A DNA stretch of 64,000 nt from CAZGAQ01 sp964523405 (GTDB lineage Bacteria > Planctomycetota > Phycisphaerae > UBA1845 > Fen-1342), in assembly GCA_964523405.1 (NCBI GenBank), contig CAZGAQ010000013.1, positions 56,279 through 120,278 of the forward strand, read 5' to 3'. The notes under the pieces are model-generated. The model was not told where the DNA came from and did not search any database. It saw only the letters and a program-made list of their open reading frames with translations. A program made the translations under genes and the position numbers. This document shows positions 7,699 to 16,057 of the stretch, in pieces. Numbering within the stretch: the first letter of the stretch is position 1; each line of letters starts with the position of its first letter.

Positions 7699-8586
7699 CT
7701 AGTGCCCTTCGGCCGCCTTCCAGTACCGCTCCAACAGCACGCCATACTTCCGGCGTACCTCGGGCGTGAGCTTCGACCGATCCGACCACACCGCCAGGTC
7801 CAGCCCCGTCGCCACCGGACACGGCGCCGGCGGCTTGCTCGCGTACGCCTCGATGGCCGCCCGGATGAACGCCACCGCGTTCGCGGTCGCCACCTTCAGA
7901 TTGTCGATGATCTCGGCGAGCAGCTCCTGACGATCCTTGCCGCGGACGTGGGGTTTCCAGCAATCGTAGTCCGTGACCAGCGCCACCAGCCCGTACGAGA
8001 TCTCCGCCTCGCGTGCCAGCTTCGCCTCCGGCATCGCGGTCATGCCGATCAGGTCCGCGGACCAGCCGCGGTGCATCGTCGACTCGGCGATGGTGCTGAA
8101 CGCCGGCCCTTCCATGCACACGTACGTGCCCTGCGGATGCACCGTTGTCTCCACTTGGCTCGCCACGGACAGCAGCAGGTTCCGCATGCACGGACAAAAC
8201 GGCTCCGCGAATTCCACATGCACCGCCAGCCCGTCGTCAAAGAACGTCGGCACGCGCCGGTACGTGCGGTCGATCACCTGATCCACGACGACGAGGTCGC
8301 GCGGCCGAATGTGCTCCTGCAGCGATCCCACCGCGCCGCTCGCGATCAGGTGCGTTACGCCCACCGACTTCAGCGCGTAGAGGTTCGCCCGATACGGCAC
8401 CTGCGCCGGGTTGAACACATGCCCGTCGCCGTGCCGCGCGAGCAGGGCTACATCGATCCCGTGCCACTGCACAACGCGGACCGGCGTGCTCGGCCGGCCA
8501 AACGGCGTGACGACGTCGTAGTCCTTGCCGCCCGCTTTGCCGAAGAGCGCCTCGCCGAGGCCTGTGCCGCCGATCACACCGATCAT
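7699..8586 (-). CDS. mtnP: S-methyl-5'-thioadenosine phosphorylase
   Basis: This is a 295-aa purine nucleoside phosphorylase-type enzyme that splits methylthioadenosine, the by-product of polyamine synthesis, into adenine and methylthioribose-1-phosphate for methionine salvage. Family motifs run in order: the N-terminal phosphate loop IGGTGLG, RHGDGH, ASGAVGSLQ, CMEGPAFST, IGMTAMPEAKLAREAEI and the specificity segment TDYDCWK. Length fits the MTAP family. I chose the ATG at 8586 because GGGAG lies 7 nt upstream of it; the ATG at 8592 would be too close. It is the first gene of a unit with recJ, with a sigma70-like promoter at 8640-8667. The source of methylthioadenosine could include the spermidine-synthase-like protein at 16058, but that is speculative. 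Confidence 0.92.
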   Translation of the reverse strand: MIGVIGGTGLGEALFGKAGGKDYDVVTPFGRPSTPVRVVQWHGIDVALLARHGDGHVFNPAQVPYRANLYALKSVGVTHLIASGAVGSLQEHIRPRDLVVVDQVIDRTYRRVPTFFDDGLAVHVEFAEPFCPCMRNLLLSVASQVETTVHPQGTYVCMEGPAFSTIAESTMHRGWSADLIGMTAMPEAKLAREAEISYGLVALVTDYDCWKPHVRGKDRQELLAEIIDNLKVATANAVAFIRAAIEAYASKPPAPCPVATGLDLAVWSDRSKLTPEVRRKYGVLLERYWKAAEGH

Positions 8587-8639
8587 GCTCATGCTCCCTA
8601 AAAGCGGCCCCAGACCTTCCCTGGCCGCGCTTGTGGGCC

Positions 8640-8667
8640 ATTATACGAGCCCTCACCGGCATTGCAC
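8640..8667 (-). promoter_or_regulatory. Promoter of the mtnP-recJ unit
   Basis: A perfect -10 TATAAT lies at 8640-8645 on the minus strand with GTGCAA at 8662-8667 as a weak -35, spaced by 16 bp. The leader to the ATG at 8586 would be about 45 nt. Confidence 0.6.
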
Positions 8668-8680
8668 GACCGGCTTCGCC

Positions 8681-8709
8681 TTGACGCTCCGTTTGCCGCC
8701 CGTTAGCCT
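8681..8709 (+). promoter_or_regulatory. Promoter of the etfB-etfA-acyl-CoA dehydrogenase unit
   Basis: TTGACG at 8681-8686 and TAGCCT at 8704-8709 are spaced by 17 bp. The site is divergent from the mtnP promoter 14 bp away and leaves a leader of about 100 nt before the etfB GTG. Confidence 0.45.
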
Positions 8710-8816
8710 TGCTAGGCTTTCAGCCCGGCTGAGCCGCATCCGGCCCGACGAGGTGGGCTGCGGACGCGGGCCGAGGATTCCCGGCCGATTGCTGTGCGCG
8801 AGTGAGGGAGCTCAAC

Positions 8817-9731
8817 GTGCCGTACCATAGTGTTGTTTGCGTTAAGCAGGTTCCGGACACCGCCAACGTCACCGCCGAGGCGATGAAGGCCGACGGCACC
8901 GTCAACCGGGCCGCCTTACCGACGATCTTCAACCCCGAGGACTTGCACGCGCTGGAAGTCGCCCTGCAGGTCCGGGACCGCTTTGGCGGTACCGTCACCG
9001 TCGTTAGCATGGGGCCACCCAAGGCCGCCGACGTCCTGCGCGACTGCCTGTTCCGCGGCGCCGACCGCGCCATTCTCATCACCGATCGGCGCGCGGCCGC
9101 TTCGGACACGCTGGCAACCAGCTACATCCTCAGTCGGGCCGTCCGGACCGTCGGCAACTTCGATCTGGTCTTCTGCGGCCGCCAGGCCATCGACGGCGAC
9201 ACCGCGCAGGTCGGCCCGCAGCTCGCCGAGAAACTCGGCATCCCGCAGGTCACGTACCTGGAGGAGTTCATCGACGCCCACGACAAGACCGCCCGCATTC
9301 GCCGCAACGTCGGCAATGGGTGGGAGATCGTTGAAGTCCGCCTGCCGGTGCTCATCACCGTGCTCGACACCGCGGCCGAGCCGCGGCCCTGCGCCGCCCG
9401 CCGCGTGATGAAGTACAAGCGGGCGATGGTGAAGACGGAGCTCGAAGCGGCCGCGAAGGCCGCGCAGCCGACCCTCGCCGGGGCCGACCTCGAGAAGGAA
9501 GTGGAGCGGCAGGCCGAGGCGCTGCGGGGGCGCGGGTTGATGCTGGAGCAGTGGAACCTCGACGACATCAAGGCGGACCTGAACTGGTGCGGTCTGGCCG
9601 GCTCGCCGACGAAGGTACACCGCGTGCAGTCGATCGTGCTGACGAAGTCGGGGTATACCGAGATCCCGGCAACGGAAGAAGGCGTGCGGCGGCTGATTCG
9701 CGAGCTGGTGGTCGACCATACGCTGGGCTAA
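8817..9731 (+). CDS. etfB: Electron transfer flavoprotein, beta subunit
   Basis: EtfB binds AMP and, with EtfA, passes electrons from acyl-CoA dehydrogenases towards the quinone pool. The 304-aa sequence begins with the typical VCVKQVPDT segment and has FNPEDLHALEVAL, the GRQAIDGDTAQVGPQLA region and the EtfB signature around NGWEIVEVRLPVLITVL, followed by PCAARRVMKYKRA. I chose the GTG at 8817 because AGGGAG lies 6 nt before it; an in-frame GTG at 8802 has no such site. It is the first gene of a unit with etfA and an acyl-CoA dehydrogenase. Confidence 0.93.
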   Translation: MPYHSVVCVKQVPDTANVTAEAMKADGTVNRAALPTIFNPEDLHALEVALQVRDRFGGTVTVVSMGPPKAADVLRDCLFRGADRAILITDRRAAASDTLATSYILSRAVRTVGNFDLVFCGRQAIDGDTAQVGPQLAEKLGIPQVTYLEEFIDAHDKTARIRRNVGNGWEIVEVRLPVLITVLDTAAEPRPCAARRVMKYKRAMVKTELEAAAKAAQPTLAGADLEKEVERQAEALRGRGLMLEQWNLDDIKADLNWCGLAGSPTKVHRVQSIVLTKSGYTEIPATEEGVRRLIRELVVDHTLG

Positions 9732-9862
9732 TTGCGAATGGCGAAGAGCGAATAACGAAACGCGGAGAACAACGGCGGTGTTGAGTAACGAATTCTGCGA
9801 AACGAGTCGGAACGGCAGGGCCGCGGCCGGCATTCGTTATTCGCTACTCGACATTCGCTATT
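9730..9862. repeat. Imperfect 30-bp inverted repeat between etfB and etfA
   Basis: The arm at 9730-9759 and the reverse complement of 9833-9862 match at 26 of 30 positions around a 73-nt loop. Each arm is built of GCGAATnnCGAA-like words. It begins at the etfB stop codon. In RNA it would form a long hairpin that could tune etfB and etfA expression or protect the message. Confidence 0.7.
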
Positions 9863-9882
9863 AGCAGAGTGCGGAGCACTGG

Positions 9883-10917
9883 ATGATTCCCGTCAATCGT
9901 AACGGCGAAGTTTGGGTTTACGCGGAGCAGGAAGACGGCGCGCTCCATGACGTGGCGCTGGAGCTGTGCGGGAAGGCCCGCGAGCTGGCGACGCGGCTGG
10001 GCGTGAAGATGGGCGTCGTGCTGCCCGGGTGGAATGCCCGCGAGCTGAGCTACCGGCTGATTCAGCACGGGGCGGACAACGTGTACCTGGTCGAAGACCG
10101 GCGGCTGGAGCACTACCAGACGCAGCCGTACGCCCGGGCGATCTGCACGCTGATCGAGAAGCACAAGCCGCAGATCGTCCTCTTCGGCGCGACCCCGCTC
10201 GGCCGCGACCTGGCGCCGCGCGTCGCGTCGCAGATGCGCTGCGGGCTGACCGCGGACTGCACCGACCTGGACGTCGCCGACGTCAACGACCCCGCGGCCA
10301 AGACGACGCACAAGAACCTGCTGCTGCAAATTCGCCCCGCGTTCGGCGGGAACATCATTGCGACGATCATCAACCCGGAGCGCTGGCCGCAGATGGCGAC
10401 CGTGCGCGAGGGCGTAATGCCGTTGCGCGATCCCGACATGCAGCGCAAGGGTGAAATCGTTGCCGAGAAGATTGCCTTTCAGGAGGAGGACTTCGCCGTC
10501 CGCCTGATTCAGCGGCACGTGGAGCCGCGGAAGGTGAACCTGAAGGGGGCGCGGACGATCGTCGCGGGCGGCGGCGGCGTCGGCAGCAAGGCCAACTTCA
10601 AGCTCGTCCACGATCTTGCCGGTGCAATCGGCGGTGCCGTCGGCGCCAGCCGCGCCGCGGTCGACGGCGGCTTCATCGACAAGGCGCACCAGGTCGGGCA
10701 GACGGGCACGACGGTGCGGCCGGCGCTGTATGTCGCGTGCGGCATCAGCGGGGCGATTCAGCACCGGGCGGGCATGGAAGAGTCGGCCAAGATCGTGGCG
10801 ATCAACTGGGACAAGGAAGCGCCGATCTTCGGCGTGGCGCACTACGGGATCGTAGGCGACCTGAACCATGTGATTCCGTTGATGGTGAAGGCGATCAAGG
10901 AAAGGCCGAAGGAGTGA
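9883..10917 (+). CDS. etfA: Electron transfer flavoprotein, alpha subunit (FAD-binding)
   Basis: The 344-aa EtfA carries the FAD-binding C-terminal domain with its signature segments GGGGVGS, GASRAAVDGGFI, QVGQTGTTVRPALYVACGISG, QHRAGM, AINWDKEAPIF and YGIVGDL. The N-terminal domain (about 1-200) matches the ETF alpha/beta fold, including FGATPLGRDLAPRVA. GGAG lies upstream of the ATG. The gene lies 151 bp after etfB, separated by a long inverted repeat, and 88 bp before an acyl-CoA dehydrogenase gene, an arrangement typical of beta-oxidation or branched-chain amino acid oxidation. Electrons would leave through an ETF:quinone oxidoreductase not present in this window. Confidence 0.94.
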   Translation: MIPVNRNGEVWVYAEQEDGALHDVALELCGKARELATRLGVKMGVVLPGWNARELSYRLIQHGADNVYLVEDRRLEHYQTQPYARAICTLIEKHKPQIVLFGATPLGRDLAPRVASQMRCGLTADCTDLDVADVNDPAAKTTHKNLLLQIRPAFGGNIIATIINPERWPQMATVREGVMPLRDPDMQRKGEIVAEKIAFQEEDFAVRLIQRHVEPRKVNLKGARTIVAGGGGVGSKANFKLVHDLAGAIGGAVGASRAAVDGGFIDKAHQVGQTGTTVRPALYVACGISGAIQHRAGMEESAKIVAINWDKEAPIFGVAHYGIVGDLNHVIPLMVKAIKERPKE

Positions 10918-11005
10918 GCGCTCAGTTCAAAGTGCTGAGTTCGAAGTTCAGAGTGACCCAGTCGAGCGTGTCTGTAGCGCGATGCAGACTGTGAGCGAAT
11001 AGCCA

Positions 11006-12862
11006 ATGTCCAACTTCTTCTCCGACAACGACGACATCCTCTTCCTCTTCAACCGCATGGACCTTGCCGAAGTGGCGCGGGTGCAGGAGCACGGGTTCGC
11101 CGATGCGGCGAATCCGGCGATCGACTATGCGCCGGCCGACGCGGCGGACGCGATCGACAACTACCGGCGCATTCTGGAAATCGCCGGCGACGTGGCGGGC
11201 AACACGATTGCGCCGCGCGCCGAGCAGATCGACGCCGAGGGCAACACGCTCAACGAGGACGGGACGGTCACGCTGCACCCGCTGGTCGCGGACAACCTGC
11301 GCAAGCTGGGGCAGGCCGACCTGATGGGCTTCACGCTGCCGCGCAAGTACGGCGGGCTGAACTGCCCGAACCTGGTCTACACCATGGCCATCGAGATGGT
11401 CAGCCGCGCGGATGCGTCGCTGATGAACATCTTCGGTCTGCAGGGCATCGCCGAGACGATCAACGCGTTCGCCGACGACGCGATCAAGGACGAATACCTG
11501 CCGCGGTTCGCGCGGGGCGAGGTGACGGGCGCGATGGTGCTGACCGAGCCCGACGCCGGCTCGGACCTGCAGGCGGTGCGGCTGCGGGCGATCGAAGAAG
11601 ACGGCAAGTGGTACCTGCGCGGCGTCAAGCGGTTCATCACGAACGGCTGCGGCGAAGTCCTCCTCACGCTCGCCCGCTCCGAACCCGAGATTAACGACGG
11701 CCGCGGGTTGTCGCTCTACATCTCCGATCGGAGCGACCGCATTCGCGTGCGGCACCTGGAGCACAAGCTCGGCATTCACGGCTCGCCGACGTGCGAGCTG
11801 GTCTTTGACGACGCCCCGGCGCGGCTAATCGGGCAGCGGCAGCGCGGCCTGATTACGTACGTGATGGCGCTGATGAACGGGGCCCGCGTCGGCATCGCGG
11901 CCCAGTCGCTCGGCATCGCCGAGGCCGCCTACCGCCTCGCCCGCGTCTACGCGAACTCGCGCAAGCAGTTCGGCGGCCCGATCGAGCGGCTGCCGGCGGT
12001 GGCGGACATGGTCACCGACATGAAGATTCAGGTCGAAGCGGCCCGCGCGCTGACGTACGAGACGAGCCGCGTATGCGACTTCGAGAACAACAACACGCTG
12101 ATCCTGGAACTGCGGCCGCCGACGGACAAGGACGAGCTGAAGGCGCGCAAGGACCTGTCGCGGACGTTCAAGCGGCTCAACGGCATGCTGACGCCGATGA
12201 GCAAGTACTACTCGTCGGAGATGTGCAATCGCGTGGCGGACCTCGGTCTGCAGGTGCTGGGCGGGTCGGGCTACATGACGGACTACCCGGCCGAGCGGTA
12301 CGTGCGCGATGCCCGCATCACGAACATCTACGAAGGCACGAGCCAGCTCCAGATCGTGGCGGCGGTGCGCGGCGTGTGCTCCGGCGCGTTCGAGAAGCGG
12401 ATTGCGGAGTTCGAGGCGGTGCAGTACGCGGACGAGGTGCTGGCCGATCTGAAGCGCAAGCTGATCGACGCACGCGAGCAGATCGTCGCGGCGATCGGGT
12501 TTATCAAGAGCCAGAGCACCGAGTACATGGACCTATACGGGCGGAAGCTGGTCGACGCGGCGGCGGCGGTGTACATCGGCCACCTGTTCCTGCAGCAGTC
12601 CGCGGGCGTGACGATCGGGAGCGGGCTGCCGGGCGCGAGCGGGTGCGGCGGGTCGTGTGGATGCAGCGGGGCGAAGCCGGTCTTCGGCCTGACGGACGCG
12701 AAGCTGGCGGCGCTGGCGGAGCGGAAGAAGGTGGTGGCGCGGCGGTTCATCGCGGTCGAGATGGCGAAGGTGAAGCTGAACTGCGAGCTGATCTTCTCCG
12801 GCGACAAGACGGTGACAGAGCAGTACGAGCTGCTGGCGGGGCCGGTGCCGGCGAAGGAGTAA
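11006..12862 (+). CDS. Acyl-CoA dehydrogenase family protein with C-terminal extension
   Basis: The 618-aa flavoenzyme has an N-terminal helical region, the substrate/FAD loop around GAMVLTEPDAGSDL, the beta-domain segment KRFITNG, the C-terminal helical bundle with RKQFGGPI and LQVLGGSGYMTDYPAERYVRDARI, and the NIYEGTSQLQ motif. It continues about 160 residues past the usual end, as in the long acyl-CoA dehydrogenases with an extra C-terminal domain. That extension holds a compact cysteine cluster, CGGSCGCSG, at about 547-555. The chain length preference cannot be read from the sequence. Placement after etfB and etfA makes the ETF pair its likely electron acceptor. The 10918-11005 gap has AGTTCAAAGTGC/GAGTTCGAAGTTC word repeats and no obvious promoter. 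Confidence 0.92.
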   Translation: MSNFFSDNDDILFLFNRMDLAEVARVQEHGFADAANPAIDYAPADAADAIDNYRRILEIAGDVAGNTIAPRAEQIDAEGNTLNEDGTVTLHPLVADNLRKLGQADLMGFTLPRKYGGLNCPNLVYTMAIEMVSRADASLMNIFGLQGIAETINAFADDAIKDEYLPRFARGEVTGAMVLTEPDAGSDLQAVRLRAIEEDGKWYLRGVKRFITNGCGEVLLTLARSEPEINDGRGLSLYISDRSDRIRVRHLEHKLGIHGSPTCELVFDDAPARLIGQRQRGLITYVMALMNGARVGIAAQSLGIAEAAYRLARVYANSRKQFGGPIERLPAVADMVTDMKIQVEAARALTYETSRVCDFENNNTLILELRPPTDKDELKARKDLSRTFKRLNGMLTPMSKYYSSEMCNRVADLGLQVLGGSGYMTDYPAERYVRDARITNIYEGTSQLQIVAAVRGVCSGAFEKRIAEFEAVQYADEVLADLKRKLIDAREQIVAAIGFIKSQSTEYMDLYGRKLVDAAAAVYIGHLFLQQSAGVTIGSGLPGASGCGGSCGCSGAKPVFGLTDAKLAALAERKKVVARRFIAVEMAKVKLNCELIFSGDKTVTEQYELLAGPVPAKE

Positions 12863-13426
12863 CGGCGGGCGCGCTACGGGCGTCGCAGCGTGCCACCGGT
12901 CGCGTTGTTCCCTCCACGCCTGGCGGGGTCAATAGGCGGAGCGCCCGGCTGAGAGCCGGAGCCGCGCGGTTGGGGAGAAGAAACTGGGTCCACAGCCAGG
13001 GTGCGGGACGCCACGGCCGCTCGGAGCAGGGCATGGCGTGAGTGACCAGCGCTACGAGCATGCGAATCGATCATCGCGGTCGGGCCAGACTGACGAGCAG
13101 CCGTGACACCACCCGGGCACGGCCAGGGCACTCGATGTGAATGAACGGCGTTTGAGGGCAGATTCCGCGGTCGCTACGCTCCTCGCGGTGACGAGCAGCG
13201 CGCCCCCGCAAAGTGGCAGCCGGTGCGCTCTTTCGGAATGACGGGGGACGGGGGAACGGCTACATTGCCGCCTGGCCGGCATACGGATCGGCCAGGAGAG
13301 CAGCGCATGGCGGAGAAGTCGCAGGCAGGACGGCGAGTAGCGGGCGCGGTGTCCCAACCGGGCGCGGGAGCGACACCGTCCAAACCGGCGGGCGCGGCCG
13401 GACAAGACGTGGGAGGAGCAGTGACC
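12863..13426. other. Gene-free stretch before the MFS gene
   Basis: No gene is supported. On the minus strand, about 13160-13250 reads as a CGTCATTCCGAAAGAGCG ... GAGGAGCGTAGCGACCGCGGAATC composite, a word pattern found as interspersed repeats in many bacteria. The MFS frame is open upstream to 13223 with proline- and alanine-rich residues, so a longer MFS N terminus cannot be excluded. Confidence 0.45.
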
Positions 13427-14890
13427 ATGGCCGAGCCGACAGGCGTGCTGGGGCGGTTCGGAGTGCTGCGGGGGGCGTTGCCGGAGCTGTGGGTCACGTT
13501 CCTGGTCAAGTTCGTGGCGGTGGCCGCGTACGCGGTGGTGAACTCGACGCTGGTGCTGTGGCTGTCGGCCGACCTGGGGTACGGCGACGAAGGCGCGTTG
13601 GGACTCGTCAGCGCGTGGGCCATCCTGATGACCGTGTTCACGCTGCTGGTGGGCTCGCTGACCGACGCGCTGGGGCTGCGCAAGACGTTCCTCTTGGGCG
13701 TGGCGATCTGCGTGGTGGCCCGCTGCGTGATGACCTTTACGACCGTGAAGTGGGCGGCGCTGGGGCTGGGGTTGTTTCCGCTGGCGGTGGGCGAGGCACT
13801 GGGCACACCCGTGCTGGTGGCGGCCATCCGGCGTTACTCGACGACGGCGCAGCGTTCGATCTCCTTCTCAATGTTCTACGTGATGATGAACCTGGGCTTC
13901 CTGGTCAGCGGGTTCATCTTCGACGGCGTGCGCCAGCACATGGGCGAGCACAGCTACTACACGCTGCCGCTGCTCGGCTGTGCGCTGAGCACGTACCAGA
14001 TGCTGTTCCTCGCGAGCCTGGCGCTAGAGGTCGTGCTGGTGCCGATCCTCTACTGGGGCATTCGCGAGGGGGTCGAGGTCGAGGAGGCGGGAGAAGGCGC
14101 GAGTTCGCCAGCCCCTGCGGCCGAACAGAGCCGCCGCACACTGACGGGAGTCATCGGCAAGACGCTGTGCGACACGGGGCGGAACCTAGCGATGCTGGTC
14201 GAGCAACCGGGGTTCTACCGGCTGCTGATGTTCCTGGTGCTCATTGCGGGCGTGAAGTTCGTGTACATGACGATGAACTACGCGTATCCGAAGTTCGGGA
14301 TTCGCGAGTTGGGGCCGGGGGCGCCGCTGGGCCGGCTGTGGAGCGTGACGAACTCCGGACTGATTATTGTGCTGGTGCCGCTGGTCGGAGCCCTGACGCA
14401 GAAGAGCTCGGCGTACCGGATAGTGACGCTGGGCTGCTTCATCGTGGCCGCTTCGGTGTTCGTGCTGGCGTTGCCGACGGCGTGGTTCACGGGGGTGGCC
14501 GATGGGCCGATCGGTTCGATGCTCGGGCATACGTACCTCGGTCTCACGGGCGACGTGAATCCGTGGTATGTGATGCTCTTCCTGTTCGTTGTGCTGTACT
14601 CGCTGGGCGAGGCGTTCTACTCGCCGCGCGTGTACGAGTATGCGGCCGCGATCGCGCCGAAGGGCCAGGAGGCGTCGTACGGAGCCCTGTCGTACGTGCC
14701 GATGTTCCTCGCCAAGCTGTTCGTCGGCGGCTTTTCCGGCTTCCTGCTGGCGCGCTACTGCCCCGAGACGGGGCCGCGACAGCCGCAGACCATGTGGCTG
14801 GTGAACGCCGTGATCGCGTTGCTCGCCCCGGTGGGGCTGCTGGCGCTGCGGCACGTCATTCGCGTCCGCGAGGCGGGACGCGAGGAGTAG
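13427..14890 (+). CDS. Major facilitator superfamily transporter (POT/peptide-transporter-like)
   Basis: The 487-aa polytopic protein has about 12 hydrophobic segments. An MFS-type cytoplasmic loop after the second or third helix (GSLTDALGLRKTFL) and an NLGFLVSGFIFD segment resemble proton-coupled oligopeptide transporters. A charged loop at about 205-235 (VEVEEAGEG) divides the two halves. I chose the ATG at 13427 since GGGAGGAG lies 8 nt upstream; an in-frame ATG at 13307 would add a low-complexity leader. The substrate is unknown; peptides are plausible given the exported peptidase at 20784. It converges with the PEP-CTERM gene at 14941. Confidence 0.82.
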   Translation: MAEPTGVLGRFGVLRGALPELWVTFLVKFVAVAAYAVVNSTLVLWLSADLGYGDEGALGLVSAWAILMTVFTLLVGSLTDALGLRKTFLLGVAICVVARCVMTFTTVKWAALGLGLFPLAVGEALGTPVLVAAIRRYSTTAQRSISFSMFYVMMNLGFLVSGFIFDGVRQHMGEHSYYTLPLLGCALSTYQMLFLASLALEVVLVPILYWGIREGVEVEEAGEGASSPAPAAEQSRRTLTGVIGKTLCDTGRNLAMLVEQPGFYRLLMFLVLIAGVKFVYMTMNYAYPKFGIRELGPGAPLGRLWSVTNSGLIIVLVPLVGALTQKSSAYRIVTLGCFIVAASVFVLALPTAWFTGVADGPIGSMLGHTYLGLTGDVNPWYVMLFLFVVLYSLGEAFYSPRVYEYAAAIAPKGQEASYGALSYVPMFLAKLFVGGFSGFLLARYCPETGPRQPQTMWLVNAVIALLAPVGLLALRHVIRVREAGREE

Positions 14891-14940
14891 GAGACAGCGT
14901 CGCTTGCGCGCAGCACCAGCAGACCCAGGGGCGCAGACGC

Positions 14941-15534
14941 CTACCAGAAGCGGAAGAAGCCGTTCCGCGGACGGCGCAGCAGGAGGCCGCCGCAGGCGGC
15001 CAGCAGGCCACTGGCGGGTTCCGGCACTTCGACCGCGTTGAAGATGATCTGGAGCCGGCCGCCGAAGTCGCCCTGGCTCACTTGCCACATATCGTTGATC
15101 GTCACGGCCATGACGTTGGCGTTCTTGGCCGCGTTGATCTGCTGGATCGTGTCCACACGGATGATGGCGGCGGCGCCGTAGTTCAGCGTCGGCGGCAAGG
15201 TAAACGTCAGCACCAGCGGAGTATTGGGGGCGAAGTCGTGGCTCGCGCCGAAGAGCATGTCGATCGACCACGGCGCGTTGGGATTCGGGTAGGGAGCAAA
15301 GTTGATGGAGTCGCCCGCCCGCATCCAGTTGAAGCTGTGGGCATCGCCGAAGTTGATCTCGACGCCGGGGTCGATCACGGTGTCGGTGCGACTCGACACC
15401 GGGCCGGCGCCAACCTGGCTCGCGGTGTCGATGTTGGCACCCAGGATCGTGGCAGCCGAGGCCGACGCGGCCAAGGTACACAGAGCCAGACTTACCAGAA
15501 CGGACTTGCGGACGTTGTAGAAACATGCAGACAT
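14941..15534 (-). CDS. PEP-CTERM sorted exported protein
   Basis: The 197-aa product starts at the ATG at 15534, preceded by GGAGAGAGGG. It has a signal peptide (hydrophobic run to about 27, ending ASASA), a beta-rich middle with no recognised catalytic motif, and a C-terminal sorting signal: VPEPAS, a short hydrophobic stretch, then arginines. Such signals are recognised by exosortase, which cleaves and transfers the protein to the cell surface or extracellular matrix; no exosortase gene is in this window. The middle domain is unassigned. A well-spaced promoter lies at 15653-15680. Confidence 0.82.
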   Translation of the reverse strand: MSACFYNVRKSVLVSLALCTLAASASAATILGANIDTASQVGAGPVSSRTDTVIDPGVEINFGDAHSFNWMRAGDSINFAPYPNPNAPWSIDMLFGASHDFAPNTPLVLTFTLPPTLNYGAAAIIRVDTIQQINAAKNANVMAVTINDMWQVSQGDFGGRLQIIFNAVEVPEPASGLLAACGGLLLRRPRNGFFRFW

Positions 15535-15652
15535 GGTCCCTCTCTCCTGTGGGAATGGGGTATCCAAACCGTCCGGTCCATCCCGAGACCGAACGCGGCT
15601 CGCTGTATGTCTACCGCTGCCTTTGGCCCGAATACTCGCCAAGCGGCGAGGG

Positions 15653-15680
15653 ATTGTAGGTACGGTTTGGGTGGCGGCAA
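15653..15680 (-). promoter_or_regulatory. Promoter of the PEP-CTERM gene at 14941-15534
   Basis: TTGCCG (15675-15680) and TACAAT (15653-15658) on the minus strand are spaced by 16 bp. A CTCGCC-AAGC-GGCGAG hairpin at 15635-15650 sits at the expected transcription start. The leader is about 110 nt. Confidence 0.6.
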
Positions 15681-15741
15681 CCAACAAGTGAGAATTCCGT
15701 CCGCGCGGGCGCGCCGCTAAGACCGGTCCGCACAGCGGACC

Positions 15742-15876
15742 CTACAGCTTGCGGAGGCGACGGATTTCGGGCCAGGCGGCGGCGATGGCGAGGACGACGA
15801 GGATCGTGCCGATGCCGCCGCTGACGACGGAGAGAACCGGACCGAAGAAGCGGGCGACGGTGATGCTCGCGTTGCG
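15742..15876 (-). pseudogene. C-terminal remnant of an MFS transporter
   Basis: The last 44 residues before the stop (ASITVARFFGPVLSVVSGG, then a hydrophobic run and WPEIRRLR) resemble the final transmembrane helix and tail of EntS-type MFS exporters, a familiar pattern in which the last loop reads ASVxVARxxGPxxxxxSGG. Upstream the frame loses all similarity and hydrophobicity, so only the tail survives. It could instead be a very short membrane peptide, but no start with a ribosome binding site is visible. Confidence 0.45.
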
Positions 15877-16057
15877 CAGCGTCCGTCCGCGGCCCAGGCA
15901 GCGCGGCCCCCTGCCGCGGTATTCCGCGCAGGGCAGGCGGTCGGTAGGATGGGGTGAGTCTGCGAACCGCCGGCGCTGGTGAGCGGTGCGGGTTCGCAAG
16001 TCGCAGTCGGACACGTCTGCCGCCGCGGGCCGGCCGTGGCCTGCGAGGAACGCCGCT

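Noticed and set aside
6850..8601. 583-aa plus-strand frame
   Set aside because: It is antisense to recJ and mtnP, whose motifs are complete; the frame is a by-product of high GC content.
13213..15720. 835-aa plus-strand frame
   Set aside because: It runs through the MFS gene in another frame and across the PEP-CTERM gene in antisense, with GRG/GRR shadow composition.
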